Source: Clostridium mediterraneense | GTDB taxonomy: Bacteria > Bacillota > Clostridia > Clostridiales > Clostridiaceae | Reading direction: 5' to 3' | Assembly (NCBI RefSeq): GCF_900091705.1 | Contig: NZ_LT594785.1 | Span: 982,119-1,046,118, forward strand | DNA: 64,000 bases | In this document: one piece after another, positions 26,166 through 34,864 of the stretch | Layout: each line of letters begins with the position of its first letter | How positions within the stretch are numbered: position 1 is the stretch's first letter | Program-made: the position numbers and the translations under genes | The notes under the pieces: generated by a model | The model's input: only the letters and a program-made list of their open reading frames with translations | What the model was told of the DNA's origin: nothing | Database searches by the model: none

Positions 26166-27140
26166 ATGGATAATGTAAGAACTGATATGGCCTTGGAAAA
26201 AAGAGAACTTTATGAGAAAAAATTTAAAAGGGAAATAGATGGTGTAATTGCCAAGGAAGAAATTATAGATGAGATAAAAGTTACAACTGTAGATATCATA
26301 AATGAAGATGGAGAAAAAAAGATCGGAAAAGGTATAGGGCGTTATATAACAATAGATATGCCATCAGAAGTTCATTATGATGCAGATATTAAAACTCAGG
26401 CATCACATCTTATAGCATCTAGTATTCAACAAATGATTAAAATTAAAGAGCATGATGTTACTTTAGTTGTTGGACTTGGAAATGAAGGAGTAACTCCAGA
26501 TGCTTTAGGTCCAAAGGTTGTTAAAGGATTAATGGTTACAAGGCATTTAAAGAAATTAATACCAGAGCATTTTGGTGATGAAGTAAGACCAGTATGTGCT
26601 ATTGCTCCAGGGGTTTTAGGAACAACAGGAATAGAATCAGGAGAAATAATAAAATCTTTGATTGAAAAAATAAAACCATCTCAAATAATTTGTATAGATG
26701 CATTAGCTTCTAGAAAATTAGAAAGAGTTGCAAATTCTATACAAATAACAGATACAGGAATAGAACCAGGAGCAGGTGTTGGAAATAATAGAATGAAAAT
26801 AAATAAAGAAAATATGGGTGTTCCAGTTATAGCTATAGGAGTTCCAACAGTCGTAGATGCTGCAACAATAGCTAGTGATGCTATTGACTTAGTAATTGAT
26901 GAAATGATTGAAAATGCTGATGAGAGCAAGGGATTTTATAATATGCTAAAAAATATAGATAGATATGAAAAATCTAAAATGATAAGAGAATTATTAAATC
27001 CTTATGTAGGAAATCTTATGGTAACTCCAAAAGAAGTTGATGATATAATAGACTCTATTTCTAAATTAGTTTCAGAAGGACTTAATGTTGCACTTCAACC
27101 TGATATGTTGTTAGAAGATATAAATAGTTTTTTAAATTAG
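26166..27140 (+). CDS. gpr: Germination protease GPR
   Basis: 324 residues. GPR degrades small acid-soluble spore proteins when spores germinate. It is made as a zymogen; the N-terminal NVRTDMALE resembles its autoprocessing region. Family blocks TLVVGLGNEGVTPDALGPKV and IDALASRKLERVANSIQI are clear. AGGTG lies before the ATG. It is followed by spoIIP, the same order as in B. subtilis. Confidence 0.95.
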   Translation: MDNVRTDMALEKRELYEKKFKREIDGVIAKEEIIDEIKVTTVDIINEDGEKKIGKGIGRYITIDMPSEVHYDADIKTQASHLIASSIQQMIKIKEHDVTLVVGLGNEGVTPDALGPKVVKGLMVTRHLKKLIPEHFGDEVRPVCAIAPGVLGTTGIESGEIIKSLIEKIKPSQIICIDALASRKLERVANSIQITDTGIEPGAGVGNNRMKINKENMGVPVIAIGVPTVVDAATIASDAIDLVIDEMIENADESKGFYNMLKNIDRYEKSKMIRELLNPYVGNLMVTPKEVDDIIDSISKLVSEGLNVALQPDMLLEDINSFLN

Positions 27141-27147
27141 GTAACAT

Positions 27148-27195
27148 AATATTCCCCTGCTTTACATATAAATTTTATATAGAGGAGGGGATATT
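27148..27195 (+). promoter_or_regulatory. Hairpin enclosing the spoIIP ribosome binding site
   Basis: AATATTCCCCT (27148-27158) can pair with AGGGGATATT (27186-27195) with one bulge; inside it ATATAAA / TTTATAT forms a second stem. The 3' arm contains most of the spoIIP Shine-Dalgarno GAGGAGGGG, three bases before the GTG. It could also act as a weak terminator for gpr. Confidence 0.5.
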
Positions 27196-27197
27196 TT

Positions 27198-28274
27198 GTG
27201 GTACTAAGAAAAAGTAGCAAGAGAAAAAAGGAATTTCCCGTGGGATTAGTTCTGTTTCTAATTGTAACTCTTATATTTATGGGGAGGTTTATTAAAATAG
27301 CTTTACAAAGAGATGTTAAAGGTGGACTAGCATACATACAGTTAATTAATGCAGGAATGCCACTTATAGAAGGAACGTATTATGATGAGGAAGCGTATGA
27401 AGAAAGTAGTCTTACTATAAGTAGTATTGTTATAGAGACATTAGGAGTAGATAAAATAAATCCTGAAAATATATTAGCTTATGAACTACCAGGTTTTAAT
27501 GAATATAATATGTTAGCAGATAATGAAACTAATGCTAAAGATGATATAGATTCTTTTGTTTTAGATAATACTAGTATAGATAAATCAGAAAAACCTAGTA
27601 ATATAAAGGTTGAAGGTGTTAGAAATCCTAATATAGTTCAAACATTGGATCAATCAAAGCCAAGAGTTTTAATCTATAGTACTCATACTGATGAAGGATA
27701 TTCACAACCAAGAGATTTTAGTCCTGACTCCGATAAGAATGTTATTGGAGTTGGAGAATTAATTGCTAAAGAGCTTGAAGAGTATTATGGAATATCAACA
27801 ATTCATGATAAGACAAACCACTCAACTTTTTATCAGGAAAGTTATTATAGATCAAGAGAAACAGTGCAAAAGTATGCTGATAAATATGGAAGTTTTGATA
27901 TGGTTATAGATTTGCATAGAGATGGTATAGGTACAAATGCAAATAAATCTATTGTAACAACAGAGCTAAATGGAGAAGCTCTTTCAAAGATTATGTTTGT
28001 AGATACTAGAAATAGTGAAAATTTTGAATCTACTCATGCAATGAATCAAAGAATGTATAAAAAATCTCAAGAAATATTCCCGGGACTTACAAGAGGAATA
28101 AGAACTGTAAATAGGGGAAGTGCAAAATATAATCAGCATATTCTTTTAAATTCAACACTTATAGAAGTTGGAGCAGAAAAGAGTACTCCACAAGAGGCTC
28201 AAAATTCAGCTAAATATATAGCAAGACTTATAGCAGAAGAATTATATGCAAGACAAAATGGAGAAACTCAATAA
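27198..28274 (+). CDS. spoIIP: Stage II sporulation protein P, SpoIIP
   Basis: 358 residues from GTG at 27198. SpoIIP is a membrane-anchored peptidoglycan amidase/endopeptidase that works with SpoIID and SpoIIM during engulfment. One N-terminal membrane helix (~14-35) precedes a linker and the catalytic domain; the first metal-site motif is THTDEG with His163 and Glu166, and DLHRDG lies about 70 residues later. Expression in the mother cell (sigma-E) is known for the family; no well-spaced sigma-E promoter is visible here. Confidence 0.94.
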   Translation: MVLRKSSKRKKEFPVGLVLFLIVTLIFMGRFIKIALQRDVKGGLAYIQLINAGMPLIEGTYYDEEAYEESSLTISSIVIETLGVDKINPENILAYELPGFNEYNMLADNETNAKDDIDSFVLDNTSIDKSEKPSNIKVEGVRNPNIVQTLDQSKPRVLIYSTHTDEGYSQPRDFSPDSDKNVIGVGELIAKELEEYYGISTIHDKTNHSTFYQESYYRSRETVQKYADKYGSFDMVIDLHRDGIGTNANKSIVTTELNGEALSKIMFVDTRNSENFESTHAMNQRMYKKSQEIFPGLTRGIRTVNRGSAKYNQHILLNSTLIEVGAEKSTPQEAQNSAKYIARLIAEELYARQNGETQ

Positions 28275-28302
28275 AATCCATTATAAATTGAATAAATATG
28301 GT

Positions 28303-28350
28303 AAATAAGGACACTCTTATAGATAGTATATTTAGGGGGTGTTCTTATTT
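28303..28350 (+). promoter_or_regulatory. Hairpin enclosing the ribosome binding site and start of the YqxA-like gene
   Basis: AAATAAGGACACTC (28303-28316) pairs over 14 positions with GGGTGTTCTTATTT (28337-28350), two of them G-T pairs. The Shine-Dalgarno AGGGGGTG (28334-28341) and the first two bases of the TTG start lie in or next to the 3' arm. It may limit translation or be a leaky terminator after spoIIP. Confidence 0.5.
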
Positions 28351-28705
28351 GTTTAAAAGATTTATAGCAGTAATTGCAGTTGTTTTTTCACTTACAATGG
28401 GAGTATGGGGATTTTTTAAAGTAAATATAGCTGCAACTGAGGCTTTTAATAGTAATAAATATGAAATAACAAATGTTAATTATAAAGATATAAAAGAAAA
28501 AACAGGTTTAGATTTGAAAAAACTTAGTAAGGATAATAGTTTTATAAAAACTTATGATATAGGTAAAAAGTTTGTAGTTGTTTTTGGAAATTATAAAATT
28601 GATTTAAATGAAACTATTGCTGGACGAGTAATAGTTAATATAATGGATACAATAGATAGTGCAATAAAAAAAGTAGATGAATTAGCATATGATATTATCT
28701 ATTAA
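28349..28705 (+). CDS. Small membrane protein in the YqxA position
   Basis: 118 residues from TTG at 28349, chosen because AGGGGGTG lies eight bases upstream; the frame opens further up at GTG/ATG codons without such a site. One N-terminal membrane helix (KRFIAVIAVVFSLTMGVWGFF) is followed by a ~90-residue extracytoplasmic part. In B. subtilis yqxA (DUF3679, sporulation) sits at this exact place between spoIIP and lepA. Similarity is by position and architecture only. Confidence 0.65.
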   Translation: MFKRFIAVIAVVFSLTMGVWGFFKVNIAATEAFNSNKYEITNVNYKDIKEKTGLDLKKLSKDNSFIKTYDIGKKFVVVFGNYKIDLNETIAGRVIVNIMDTIDSAIKKVDELAYDIIY

Positions 28706-28722
28706 AAACTAGCCATAATATT

Positions 28723-28751
28723 AACATTTCTATTCTAAGTTATGGTATAAT
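28723..28751 (+). promoter_or_regulatory. Possible promoter of lepA with extended -10
   Basis: TGGTATAAT (28743-28751) with a poor -35 AACATT 17 bases upstream. A G-rich GGGGGTGAACG near 28773 has no usable start behind it. Confidence 0.45.
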
Positions 28752-28817
28752 CTATCTTGACTTATTTTACAATGGGGGTGAACGCTGTTCAAATTTAGAC
28801 AAAGGAACAGATTGAAT

Positions 28818-30617
28818 ATGGATAAAAAGAAATTTATTAGAAATTTTTCAATAGTTGCACATATTGACCACGGTAAATCAACACTTGCAGATAGGCTCCT
28901 TGAAAAAACAGGAACATTAACTGAAAGAGAAATGGAACAACAAGTTCTAGATACTATGGAACTTGAAAAAGAAAGAGGAATAACAATCAAGTCACAAGCA
29001 GCTAGACTTATATATAAAAGAGAAAATGGAGAAGAATATATATTAAATCTTATTGATACTCCAGGACATGTCGATTTTACATATGAAGTATCAAGAAGTC
29101 TTGCAGCGTGTGAAGGAGCAATCTTAGTAGTTGATGCTACTCAAGGAATTCAAGCTCAAACACTTGCAAACTGTTATTTAGCTTTAGATAATGATTTAGA
29201 AATAGTACCTGTAATCAATAAAGTTGATTTACCAAGTGCTAGACCAGAAGAAATAAGAGCAGAAATAGAAGATGTTATTGGAGTAGAAGCATCAGAATGT
29301 CCTCTTATTTCAGCTAAAACAGGATTAAATATAGAAGATGTTTTAGAAGAAATAGTAGAAAAGGTTCCAGCACCTACAGGAGATAAAGAGGCTCCACTTA
29401 AAGCTTTAATTTTTGATTCTTATTATGATAGTTACAAAGGTGTAGTTTGTTATGTAAGAATTCGTGATGGAAAAGTTAAAGTTGGAACAAAAATAAGACT
29501 TATGGCAACAGGTAAAGAATACGAAGTTACAGAAGTTGGAGTATTTACACCAGGAATGATGCCAGTTCAAGAACTTGAAGCTGGAGAAGTTGGATATATA
29601 ACAGCATCAATTAAAAATGTTAAAGATGCTAGAGTTGGTGATACTGTTACTGACGCAAATAATCCAACAAAAGAAGTTTTACCAGGATATAAACCAGCTA
29701 TGCCAATGGTATTCTCAGGTATATATCCAGTTGATGGAGCTAAGTATGAAGAACTTAGAGAAGCATTAGAAAAACTTCAAATTAATGATGCAGCCCTTAC
29801 ATTTGAACCAGAAACATCAATAGCTTTAGGATTTGGATTTAGATGTGGATTCTTAGGACTTCTTCATATGGAAATCATGCAAGAAAGAATAGAAAGAGAA
29901 TTTAATTTAGATATCATCACAACAGCACCATCAGTTATTTATAAGGTAACTAAGACAGATGGAGAAAAGTTTGATTTAACAAACCCAACAAATCTTCCAG
30001 ATCGTTCAGAAATAGCATTTATGGAAGAACCAATGGTTAAGGCATCAATAATTACACCTTCAGAATATACAGGTGCAGTTATGGAACTTTGCCAACAAAA
30101 GAGAGGTAGATATATCGATATGAGATATATTGAAGAAACAAGAGTTGTTATAGATTATGACATGCCTCTTAATGAAATTGTTTATGATTTCTTTGATACT
30201 CTTAAATCAAAAACAAGAGGATATGCATCTCTTGATTATGAATTAAAAGGTTATGAAGAATCAGTTCTTGTTAAATTAGATATTCTTCTTAATGGAGATT
30301 CAGTTGACGCATTATCAATGATAGTTCCAGAAAGTGGAGCATATCAAAAAGGTAGAGCTATAACAGAAAAGCTTAAAGAAATAATACCAAGACAAATGTT
30401 TGAAGTTCCAATTCAAGCAGCAATCGGAAATAAGATTATAGCTAGAGAAACAGTTAAAGCTATGAGAAAAGATGTTCTTGCTAAATGTTATGGTGGAGAT
30501 ATTTCAAGAAAGAAAAAGCTTTTAGAAAAGCAAAAAGAAGGAAAGAAGAGAATGAGACAACTTGGCTCAGTCGAAGTTCCACAAGAAGCATTTATGGCAG
30601 TATTGAAAATAGATTAA
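28818..30617 (+). CDS. lepA: Elongation factor 4 (LepA)
   Basis: 599 residues from ATG at 28818, with AAAGGA upstream; TTG at 28812 is an alternative. LepA is a ribosome-associated GTPase that back-translocates stalled ribosomes and aids initiation-complex assembly. G1 AHIDHGKS, G3 DTPGHVD, G4 NKVD are intact. The LepA-specific C-terminal domain ends with [20 protein letters not shown]. Terminator follows directly. Confidence 0.96.
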   Translation: MDKKKFIRNFSIVAHIDHGKSTLADRLLEKTGTLTEREMEQQVLDTMELEKERGITIKSQAARLIYKRENGEEYILNLIDTPGHVDFTYEVSRSLAACEGAILVVDATQGIQAQTLANCYLALDNDLEIVPVINKVDLPSARPEEIRAEIEDVIGVEASECPLISAKTGLNIEDVLEEIVEKVPAPTGDKEAPLKALIFDSYYDSYKGVVCYVRIRDGKVKVGTKIRLMATGKEYEVTEVGVFTPGMMPVQELEAGEVGYITASIKNVKDARVGDTVTDANNPTKEVLPGYKPAMPMVFSGIYPVDGAKYEELREALEKLQINDAALTFEPETSIALGFGFRCGFLGLLHMEIMQERIEREFNLDIITTAPSVIYKVTKTDGEKFDLTNPTNLPDRSEIAFMEEPMVKASIITPSEYTGAVMELCQQKRGRYIDMRYIEETRVVIDYDMPLNEIVYDFFDTLKSKTRGYASLDYELKGYEESVLVKLDILLNGDSVDALSMIVPESGAYQKGRAITEKLKEIIPRQMFEVPIQAAIGNKIIARETVKAMRKDVLAKCYGGDISRKKKLLEKQKEGKKRMRQLGSVEVPQEAFMAVLKID

Positions 30618-30619
30618 TT

Positions 30620-30660
30620 AAAAAGAAGTTTACTATTATATATAGTAAGCTTCTTTTTTA
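30620..30660 (+). terminator. Terminator after lepA
   Basis: AAAAAGAAG-TTTACTAT / TATAGTAA-G-CTTCTTTTT inverted repeat with a short loop, ending in six T. Confidence 0.88.
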
Positions 30661-30745
30661 CTAAAATTTATTCTGTAAAGTAGTTCTAAATATAATTCCT
30701 TATAAATATATTATTAAAAAATATTTATTTTAGTGAGGGATGTTT

Positions 30746-31015
30746 GTGAAATTAGAATTAAGAGATGTAAGTATAAAATGTAAAAAACTTAGAAGAAATA
30801 ATATAGCTACAGGTACTTTAAGAAAAAATGATAAAGAAATTATTCCTATATCACTTTGTGGAACAGATATGGATAAATATATAAATGACTTTGGCTTTAA
30901 TAAGCCTATTGAACTTGAATTGGGAGAAGAAAAGATTGAAGCAAAAATATTAAAGGTTTCTAGACATAACATAAATCATAATATTATTAATGTAGATTTT
31001 CAGCAAATAAATTAA
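30746..31015 (+). CDS. Small protein of unknown function (89 aa)
   Basis: 89 residues from GTG at 30746. The ATG at 30740 overlaps the Shine-Dalgarno GAGGGA and is less likely. I do not recognise the family. It is a soluble, basic protein rich in beta strands by pattern (KLELRDVSIKCKKL, EIIPISLCGTD, IELELGEEKIEAKILKVS), somewhat like a PilZ or small barrel domain but without the PilZ motifs. It is a single gene between the terminators of lepA and its own. Confidence 0.65.
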   Translation: MKLELRDVSIKCKKLRRNNIATGTLRKNDKEIIPISLCGTDMDKYINDFGFNKPIELELGEEKIEAKILKVSRHNINHNIINVDFQQIN

Positions 31016-31035
31016 TAATACTTTTAATATTAAGT

Positions 31036-31077
31036 AAAGGAGGCTCTCTTTAATTAAGAAGAGCCTCTTTTATTTTT
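31036..31077 (+). terminator. Terminator after the 89-aa gene
   Basis: AAAGGAGGCTCT (31036-31047) pairs with AGAGCCTCTTT (31060-31070), followed by a T-rich tail. Confidence 0.88.
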
Positions 31078-31188
31078 TATCTTATTTAATAAGAAGATTA
31101 TATATTTTTATAATAAATTACCTATAAAAAATATGTTTAAATTTTAACTTAAAAAGAAACTATATGTATTAGGAGGTTTTTCTGAAAA

Positions 31189-31217
31189 GTGACAAATATA
31201 TATAGTTGTTATATATT
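31189..31217 (+). promoter_or_regulatory. Promoter of hemW copy 1, resembling the hrcA promoter
   Basis: GTGACA, 17 bases, TATATT. The hrcA promoter has TTGACG, 17 bases, TATATT, with a similar spacer and a TTAGC shortly after in both (31229 here). The second half of a CIRCE element is not present here. Confidence 0.6.
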
Positions 31218-31286
31218 AAATGTAGTTATTAGCTTGGCTAATATTAATGAAAATAAATTTAAATAAATTAGGGAGCAGGATATTAC

Positions 31287-32423
31287 ATGAAAAATATATC
31301 ATTATATATACATATACCATTTTGTGATCAAAAGTGTTATTATTGCGACTTTCCATCATTTGCAGGAAAGGGAGGATTAAAAGGGCAATATGTTGAAGCT
31401 TTGAATAAAGAAATAGATAATAAGAATTTAAAAAATTATATTATAGATACAATTTTTATTGGAGGTGGAACTCCCAGTTCATTAGAAGCTAGAGAGCTTG
31501 AAATTATGCTTAGAAAAGTAAATGAGTTAAATTTCTCAGATGATTTAGAATTTACTGTTGAATGTAATCCAGGAAGTATAACAAAAGAAAAGTTAAATGT
31601 TATGAAAAAGTATGGAGTAAATAGATTATCTATGGGGCTTCAAGCTGTTCAAAATACTTTACTTAGAGATATAGGAAGAATTCATAGTTATGAAGTTTTT
31701 AAAGAAAATTTTAATCTAGCAAGAGAATGTGGATTTAATAATATTAATGTAGATTTAATGTTTGCTCTTCCAGGACAAAAATTAAATGAATGGAAAGAAA
31801 GTTTAGAGCTTATATCTAGTTTAAAACCAGAACATATTTCAGCATATAGTTTAATTATTGAAGATGGAACTCCTTTTAGTAGAATGTATGAGCAAGGGAA
31901 TTTAAAACTTCCAAATGAAGATATTGAAAGAGAAATGTATCATATGGCTAAAGATATTTTAGAGAGTAATGGAATGAAGCAATATGAGATATCTAATTAT
32001 AGTAGAGAAAATTTAGAGTGTAGACATAATTTAGCTTACTGGGATATGAAGGAATGGATAGGAGTAGGTAGTGCTGCTAGTTCGTATATTGATGGGAATA
32101 GAATTACAAATGTTTCAGAAATAGAAGAATATATATCAAGAATTTCTGAAAATAAGTCACCAGAAGCAGAAAATCATATGAATACAGAAAAAGAAAATAT
32201 AGAAGAATTTATGTTTATGGGACTTAGAAAAATAGATGGGGTTAGTGAAGAGGAATTTAAAAATAGATTTAATAAATCTATAGATGAGATTTATAAAGAT
32301 ATTATATTTAAATATATAGAACAAGGTTTAATTATACGAGAGGATAATAGAATAAAGTTAACAGCAAAAGGGATTGAATATTCTAATGTAGTTATGGCTG
32401 ATTTATTATTAGAAATAGAATAA
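31287..32423 (+). CDS. hemW: Radical SAM haem chaperone HemW, copy 1 (intact)
   Basis: 378 residues. HemW is a radical SAM protein related to oxygen-independent coproporphyrinogen oxidase HemN; it binds haem and is thought to hand it to target proteins. The [4Fe-4S] motif CxxxCxxC is intact (Cys13, Cys17, Cys20, followed by DF as in HemW). GGGTPS (SAM binding) and ECNPGS follow, then the HemN C-terminal domain. HemW lacks the extra N-terminal part of true HemN, as here. A second, altered copy follows 56 bases downstream. AGGGAGCAGG precedes the ATG. Confidence 0.92.
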   Translation: MKNISLYIHIPFCDQKCYYCDFPSFAGKGGLKGQYVEALNKEIDNKNLKNYIIDTIFIGGGTPSSLEARELEIMLRKVNELNFSDDLEFTVECNPGSITKEKLNVMKKYGVNRLSMGLQAVQNTLLRDIGRIHSYEVFKENFNLARECGFNNINVDLMFALPGQKLNEWKESLELISSLKPEHISAYSLIIEDGTPFSRMYEQGNLKLPNEDIEREMYHMAKDILESNGMKQYEISNYSRENLECRHNLAYWDMKEWIGVGSAASSYIDGNRITNVSEIEEYISRISENKSPEAENHMNTEKENIEEFMFMGLRKIDGVSEEEFKNRFNKSIDEIYKDIIFKYIEQGLIIREDNRIKLTAKGIEYSNVVMADLLLEIE

Positions 32424-32479
32424 TATCATCAAAAATAAATTAATTTTAAAATAAAATGAATTAGGGAGTAGGATATTAC

Positions 32480-33613
32480 ATGAAAAATATATCATTATAT
32501 ATACATATCCCATTTTGTGAGCAGAAGTATTATTATTGTGATTTTTCATCATTTATAGGAAAGGATAGTTTAAAGGGACAATATATTGATGCTTTAAATA
32601 AAGAAATAGATGATAAAAATTTAAATAAATATTTTATAGATACAATATTTATTGGGGGTGGAACTCCAAGTTTACTAGAAGCTGAAGAACTTGAAATTAT
32701 ATTTAAGAAAATAAATGAGTTAAATTTATCAGATAATTTAGAATTTACTATTGAGTGTACTCCTGGAAGTATAACAAAAGAAAAGCTAGATATCATGAAA
32801 AAATATGGAGTAAATAGATTATCCATAAAACTTCAAGCTATTCAGAATACTTTACTTAGAGATATAGGAAGAAATTATAGCTACGAGGTTTTTAAAGAGG
32901 AGTTTAATTTAGCTAGAGAGTGTGGTTTTAATAATATTAATGTAGATTTAATGTTTGCTCTTCCAGGACAAAAATTAAATGATTGGAAAGAAAGTTTAGA
33001 ACTTATATCTAGTTTAAAGCCAGAACACATTTCAACATATAGTTTAATTATTGAAGAGGGAACTGTACTTGATAAATTGTATGAACAAGGCAAAGTAGAA
33101 CTTCCTAATGAAGAGATTAAAAGAGAAATGTATTATATAGCTAAAGAAATTTTAGAAAGTAGTGGAATGAAGCAATATGAAATATCTAATTATAGTAGAG
33201 AAAATTTAGAAAGTAGACATAATATTGCTTACTGGGAAATGAAAGAATGGATTGGAGTAGGTAGTGCTGCTAGTTCACATATTAATGGAAGACGAATTAC
33301 AAATATTTTAGAAGTAGAAGATTATATATCAAGGATTTTTAAAAATGAGCCAGTAGAAGTAGAAAATCATATTAATACACAAAATGAAAATATAGAAGAG
33401 TTTATGTTTATGGGACTTGGAAAAATAGATGGAATTAGTGAAGAAGAATTCAAAAATAGATTTAATAAATCAATAGATGAGATTTATGAAGATATTATCT
33501 CTAAACATATAAAAGAAGGTTTAATTATAAGAGAAGATAGGAGAATAAAGCTAACAGTAAAGGGGATTGAATATTCAAATATAATTATGGCAGACTTCTT
33601 ATTAGAAATATAA
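32480..33613 (+). CDS. HemW-like protein, copy 2, with a lost cluster cysteine
   Basis: 377 residues, closely similar to the preceding hemW over the whole length. The second cysteine of the radical SAM cluster motif is replaced: Cys13, Tyr17, Cys20 (TAT at 32528-32530 against TGT in copy 1). Other changes at usually conserved places are ECNPGS to ECTPGS, RLSMGLQ to RLSIKLQ, and LECRHN to LESRHN. The frame is open and the ribosome binding site is kept. It cannot be expected to hold a normal [4Fe-4S] cluster; a haem-binding or regulatory role or early decay are both possible. Confidence 0.85.
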   Translation: MKNISLYIHIPFCEQKYYYCDFSSFIGKDSLKGQYIDALNKEIDDKNLNKYFIDTIFIGGGTPSLLEAEELEIIFKKINELNLSDNLEFTIECTPGSITKEKLDIMKKYGVNRLSIKLQAIQNTLLRDIGRNYSYEVFKEEFNLARECGFNNINVDLMFALPGQKLNDWKESLELISSLKPEHISTYSLIIEEGTVLDKLYEQGKVELPNEEIKREMYYIAKEILESSGMKQYEISNYSRENLESRHNIAYWEMKEWIGVGSAASSHINGRRITNILEVEDYISRIFKNEPVEVENHINTQNENIEEFMFMGLGKIDGISEEEFKNRFNKSIDEIYEDIISKHIKEGLIIREDRRIKLTVKGIEYSNIIMADFLLEI

Positions 33614-33705
33614 TTTAAAGTGTTATAAATAGTAGTAATATAGAATAAATAAAAGATAATTTAATATTTTGAAGAAATTCTGAATTTAATAAGTGAAAAT
33701 TAAAA

Positions 33706-33734
33706 TTGACGAATATATGGTAAAGTTATATATT
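33706..33734 (+). promoter_or_regulatory. Sigma-A-type promoter of the hrcA-grpE-dnaK-dnaJ operon
   Basis: TTGACG, 17 bases, TATATT, placed 13 bases before the CIRCE operator. Confidence 0.75.
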
Positions 33735-33747
33735 ATAAATATAGTCG

Positions 33748-33774
33748 TTAGCACTCAAGGTTAATGAGTGCTAA
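33748..33774 (+). promoter_or_regulatory. CIRCE operator (HrcA binding site)
   Basis: Perfect consensus TTAGCACTC, nine bases, GAGTGCTAA. HrcA binds this inverted repeat and represses the operon in the absence of heat stress. Confidence 0.97.
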
Positions 33775-33795
33775 TAAAAGAGGTGATAGTTATAA

Positions 33796-34827
33796 ATGAT
33801 AGATGAAAGAAAGCTTAGAATTCTTCAAGCTATTATAAATGATTATATTTCTACAGGAGAACCAGTTGGTTCTAGAACTATCGCTAAAAAATATGATCTT
33901 GGTGTAAGTCCAGCTACAATCAGAAATGAAATGGCTGACTTAGAAGAGATGGGGCTTTTAGAGCAACCACATACTTCAGCTGGGAGAGTACCATCAAGTA
34001 AAGGATATAGACTATATGTAGATAGAATAATGGAATATGAGAGAGTAAGTGTAGAAGATGAATTACGAATTAGAAATAGTATGTTAGAAACGCATGAGCG
34101 TGAAACAGAAATAAATTCATTAATTCATGAAGTAAGTAGTTTACTTTCAGAACTTACAGAACTTACTTGTGTGGTTAATCCACCATCTATAAAGAAAAGT
34201 TTCATAACATCTATACAGTTAGTACAAGTAGAACATGATAGTATCTTATGTGTAATGGTTATGGATAATGGCATTATTAAGAATAAATTAGTTAAAGTGA
34301 AGGGAGAAATCCCAGATCTTCAAACTTTAAGTCAGATAGCTTTTGTACTAACAAAATGTTTACAAAATTTATCTATAGAAGAAATTAATCTTGAAGTTAT
34401 AAATAATGTCAAGAAGTACTTAGAAGGTTATGACCATATATTTAATGCAATTCTACCTGCTTTATATGAATGTTTAAAAAGCAAGAGTGCAGAAGAATTA
34501 ATTATGGAAGGAACCACTAATATATTTAAGTATCCAGAATATAACGACATTGAAAAAGCAAAAGAAATGTTAGCACTACTTCATAATAAGGATTATATAA
34601 CAAGCCTTATAGATTCTAGTGATGGCATTACTATAAAAATAGGAGATGAAAACTTTATTCCTGAAGCTAAAGAATGTTCAGTTATATCAGCCAGCTATTC
34701 AATTGGTGGTAGAGATTTAGGAACTATAGCTCTTATAGGACCTAGAAGAATTAATTATTCAAAAGTTCTAAGTATCATGGATAAAGTTATGAAAGAATTA
34801 AATGAAACTTTAAATGATGATATTTAG
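33796..34827 (+). CDS. hrcA: Heat-shock repressor HrcA
   Basis: 343 residues. HrcA represses the dnaK and groE operons through CIRCE. The N-terminal winged helix is clear (RKLRILQAIINDYISTGEPV and ATIRNEMADLEEMGLLEQPH), followed by the GAF-like dimer and inserted domain. GAGGTGATAG lies before the ATG, 22 bases after the CIRCE element, so it controls itself. First gene of hrcA-grpE-dnaK-dnaJ. Confidence 0.96.
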   Translation: MIDERKLRILQAIINDYISTGEPVGSRTIAKKYDLGVSPATIRNEMADLEEMGLLEQPHTSAGRVPSSKGYRLYVDRIMEYERVSVEDELRIRNSMLETHERETEINSLIHEVSSLLSELTELTCVVNPPSIKKSFITSIQLVQVEHDSILCVMVMDNGIIKNKLVKVKGEIPDLQTLSQIAFVLTKCLQNLSIEEINLEVINNVKKYLEGYDHIFNAILPALYECLKSKSAEELIMEGTTNIFKYPEYNDIEKAKEMLALLHNKDYITSLIDSSDGITIKIGDENFIPEAKECSVISASYSIGGRDLGTIALIGPRRINYSKVLSIMDKVMKELNETLNDDI

Positions 34828-34864
34828 TTAATAATATAATTAGAATTGAGGTGTTAATAAAGCT

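Larger units (their letters stand above)
31268..33613 (+). repeat. Tandem duplication containing hemW
   Basis: Two direct copies with a period of 1193 bases. Similarity starts in the leader (ATTAGGGAGCAGGATATTAC against ATTAGGGAGTAGGATATTAC) and runs through both coding regions, which are nearly equal in length (378 and 377 codons) and clearly alike throughout at DNA and protein level. Confidence 0.9.
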
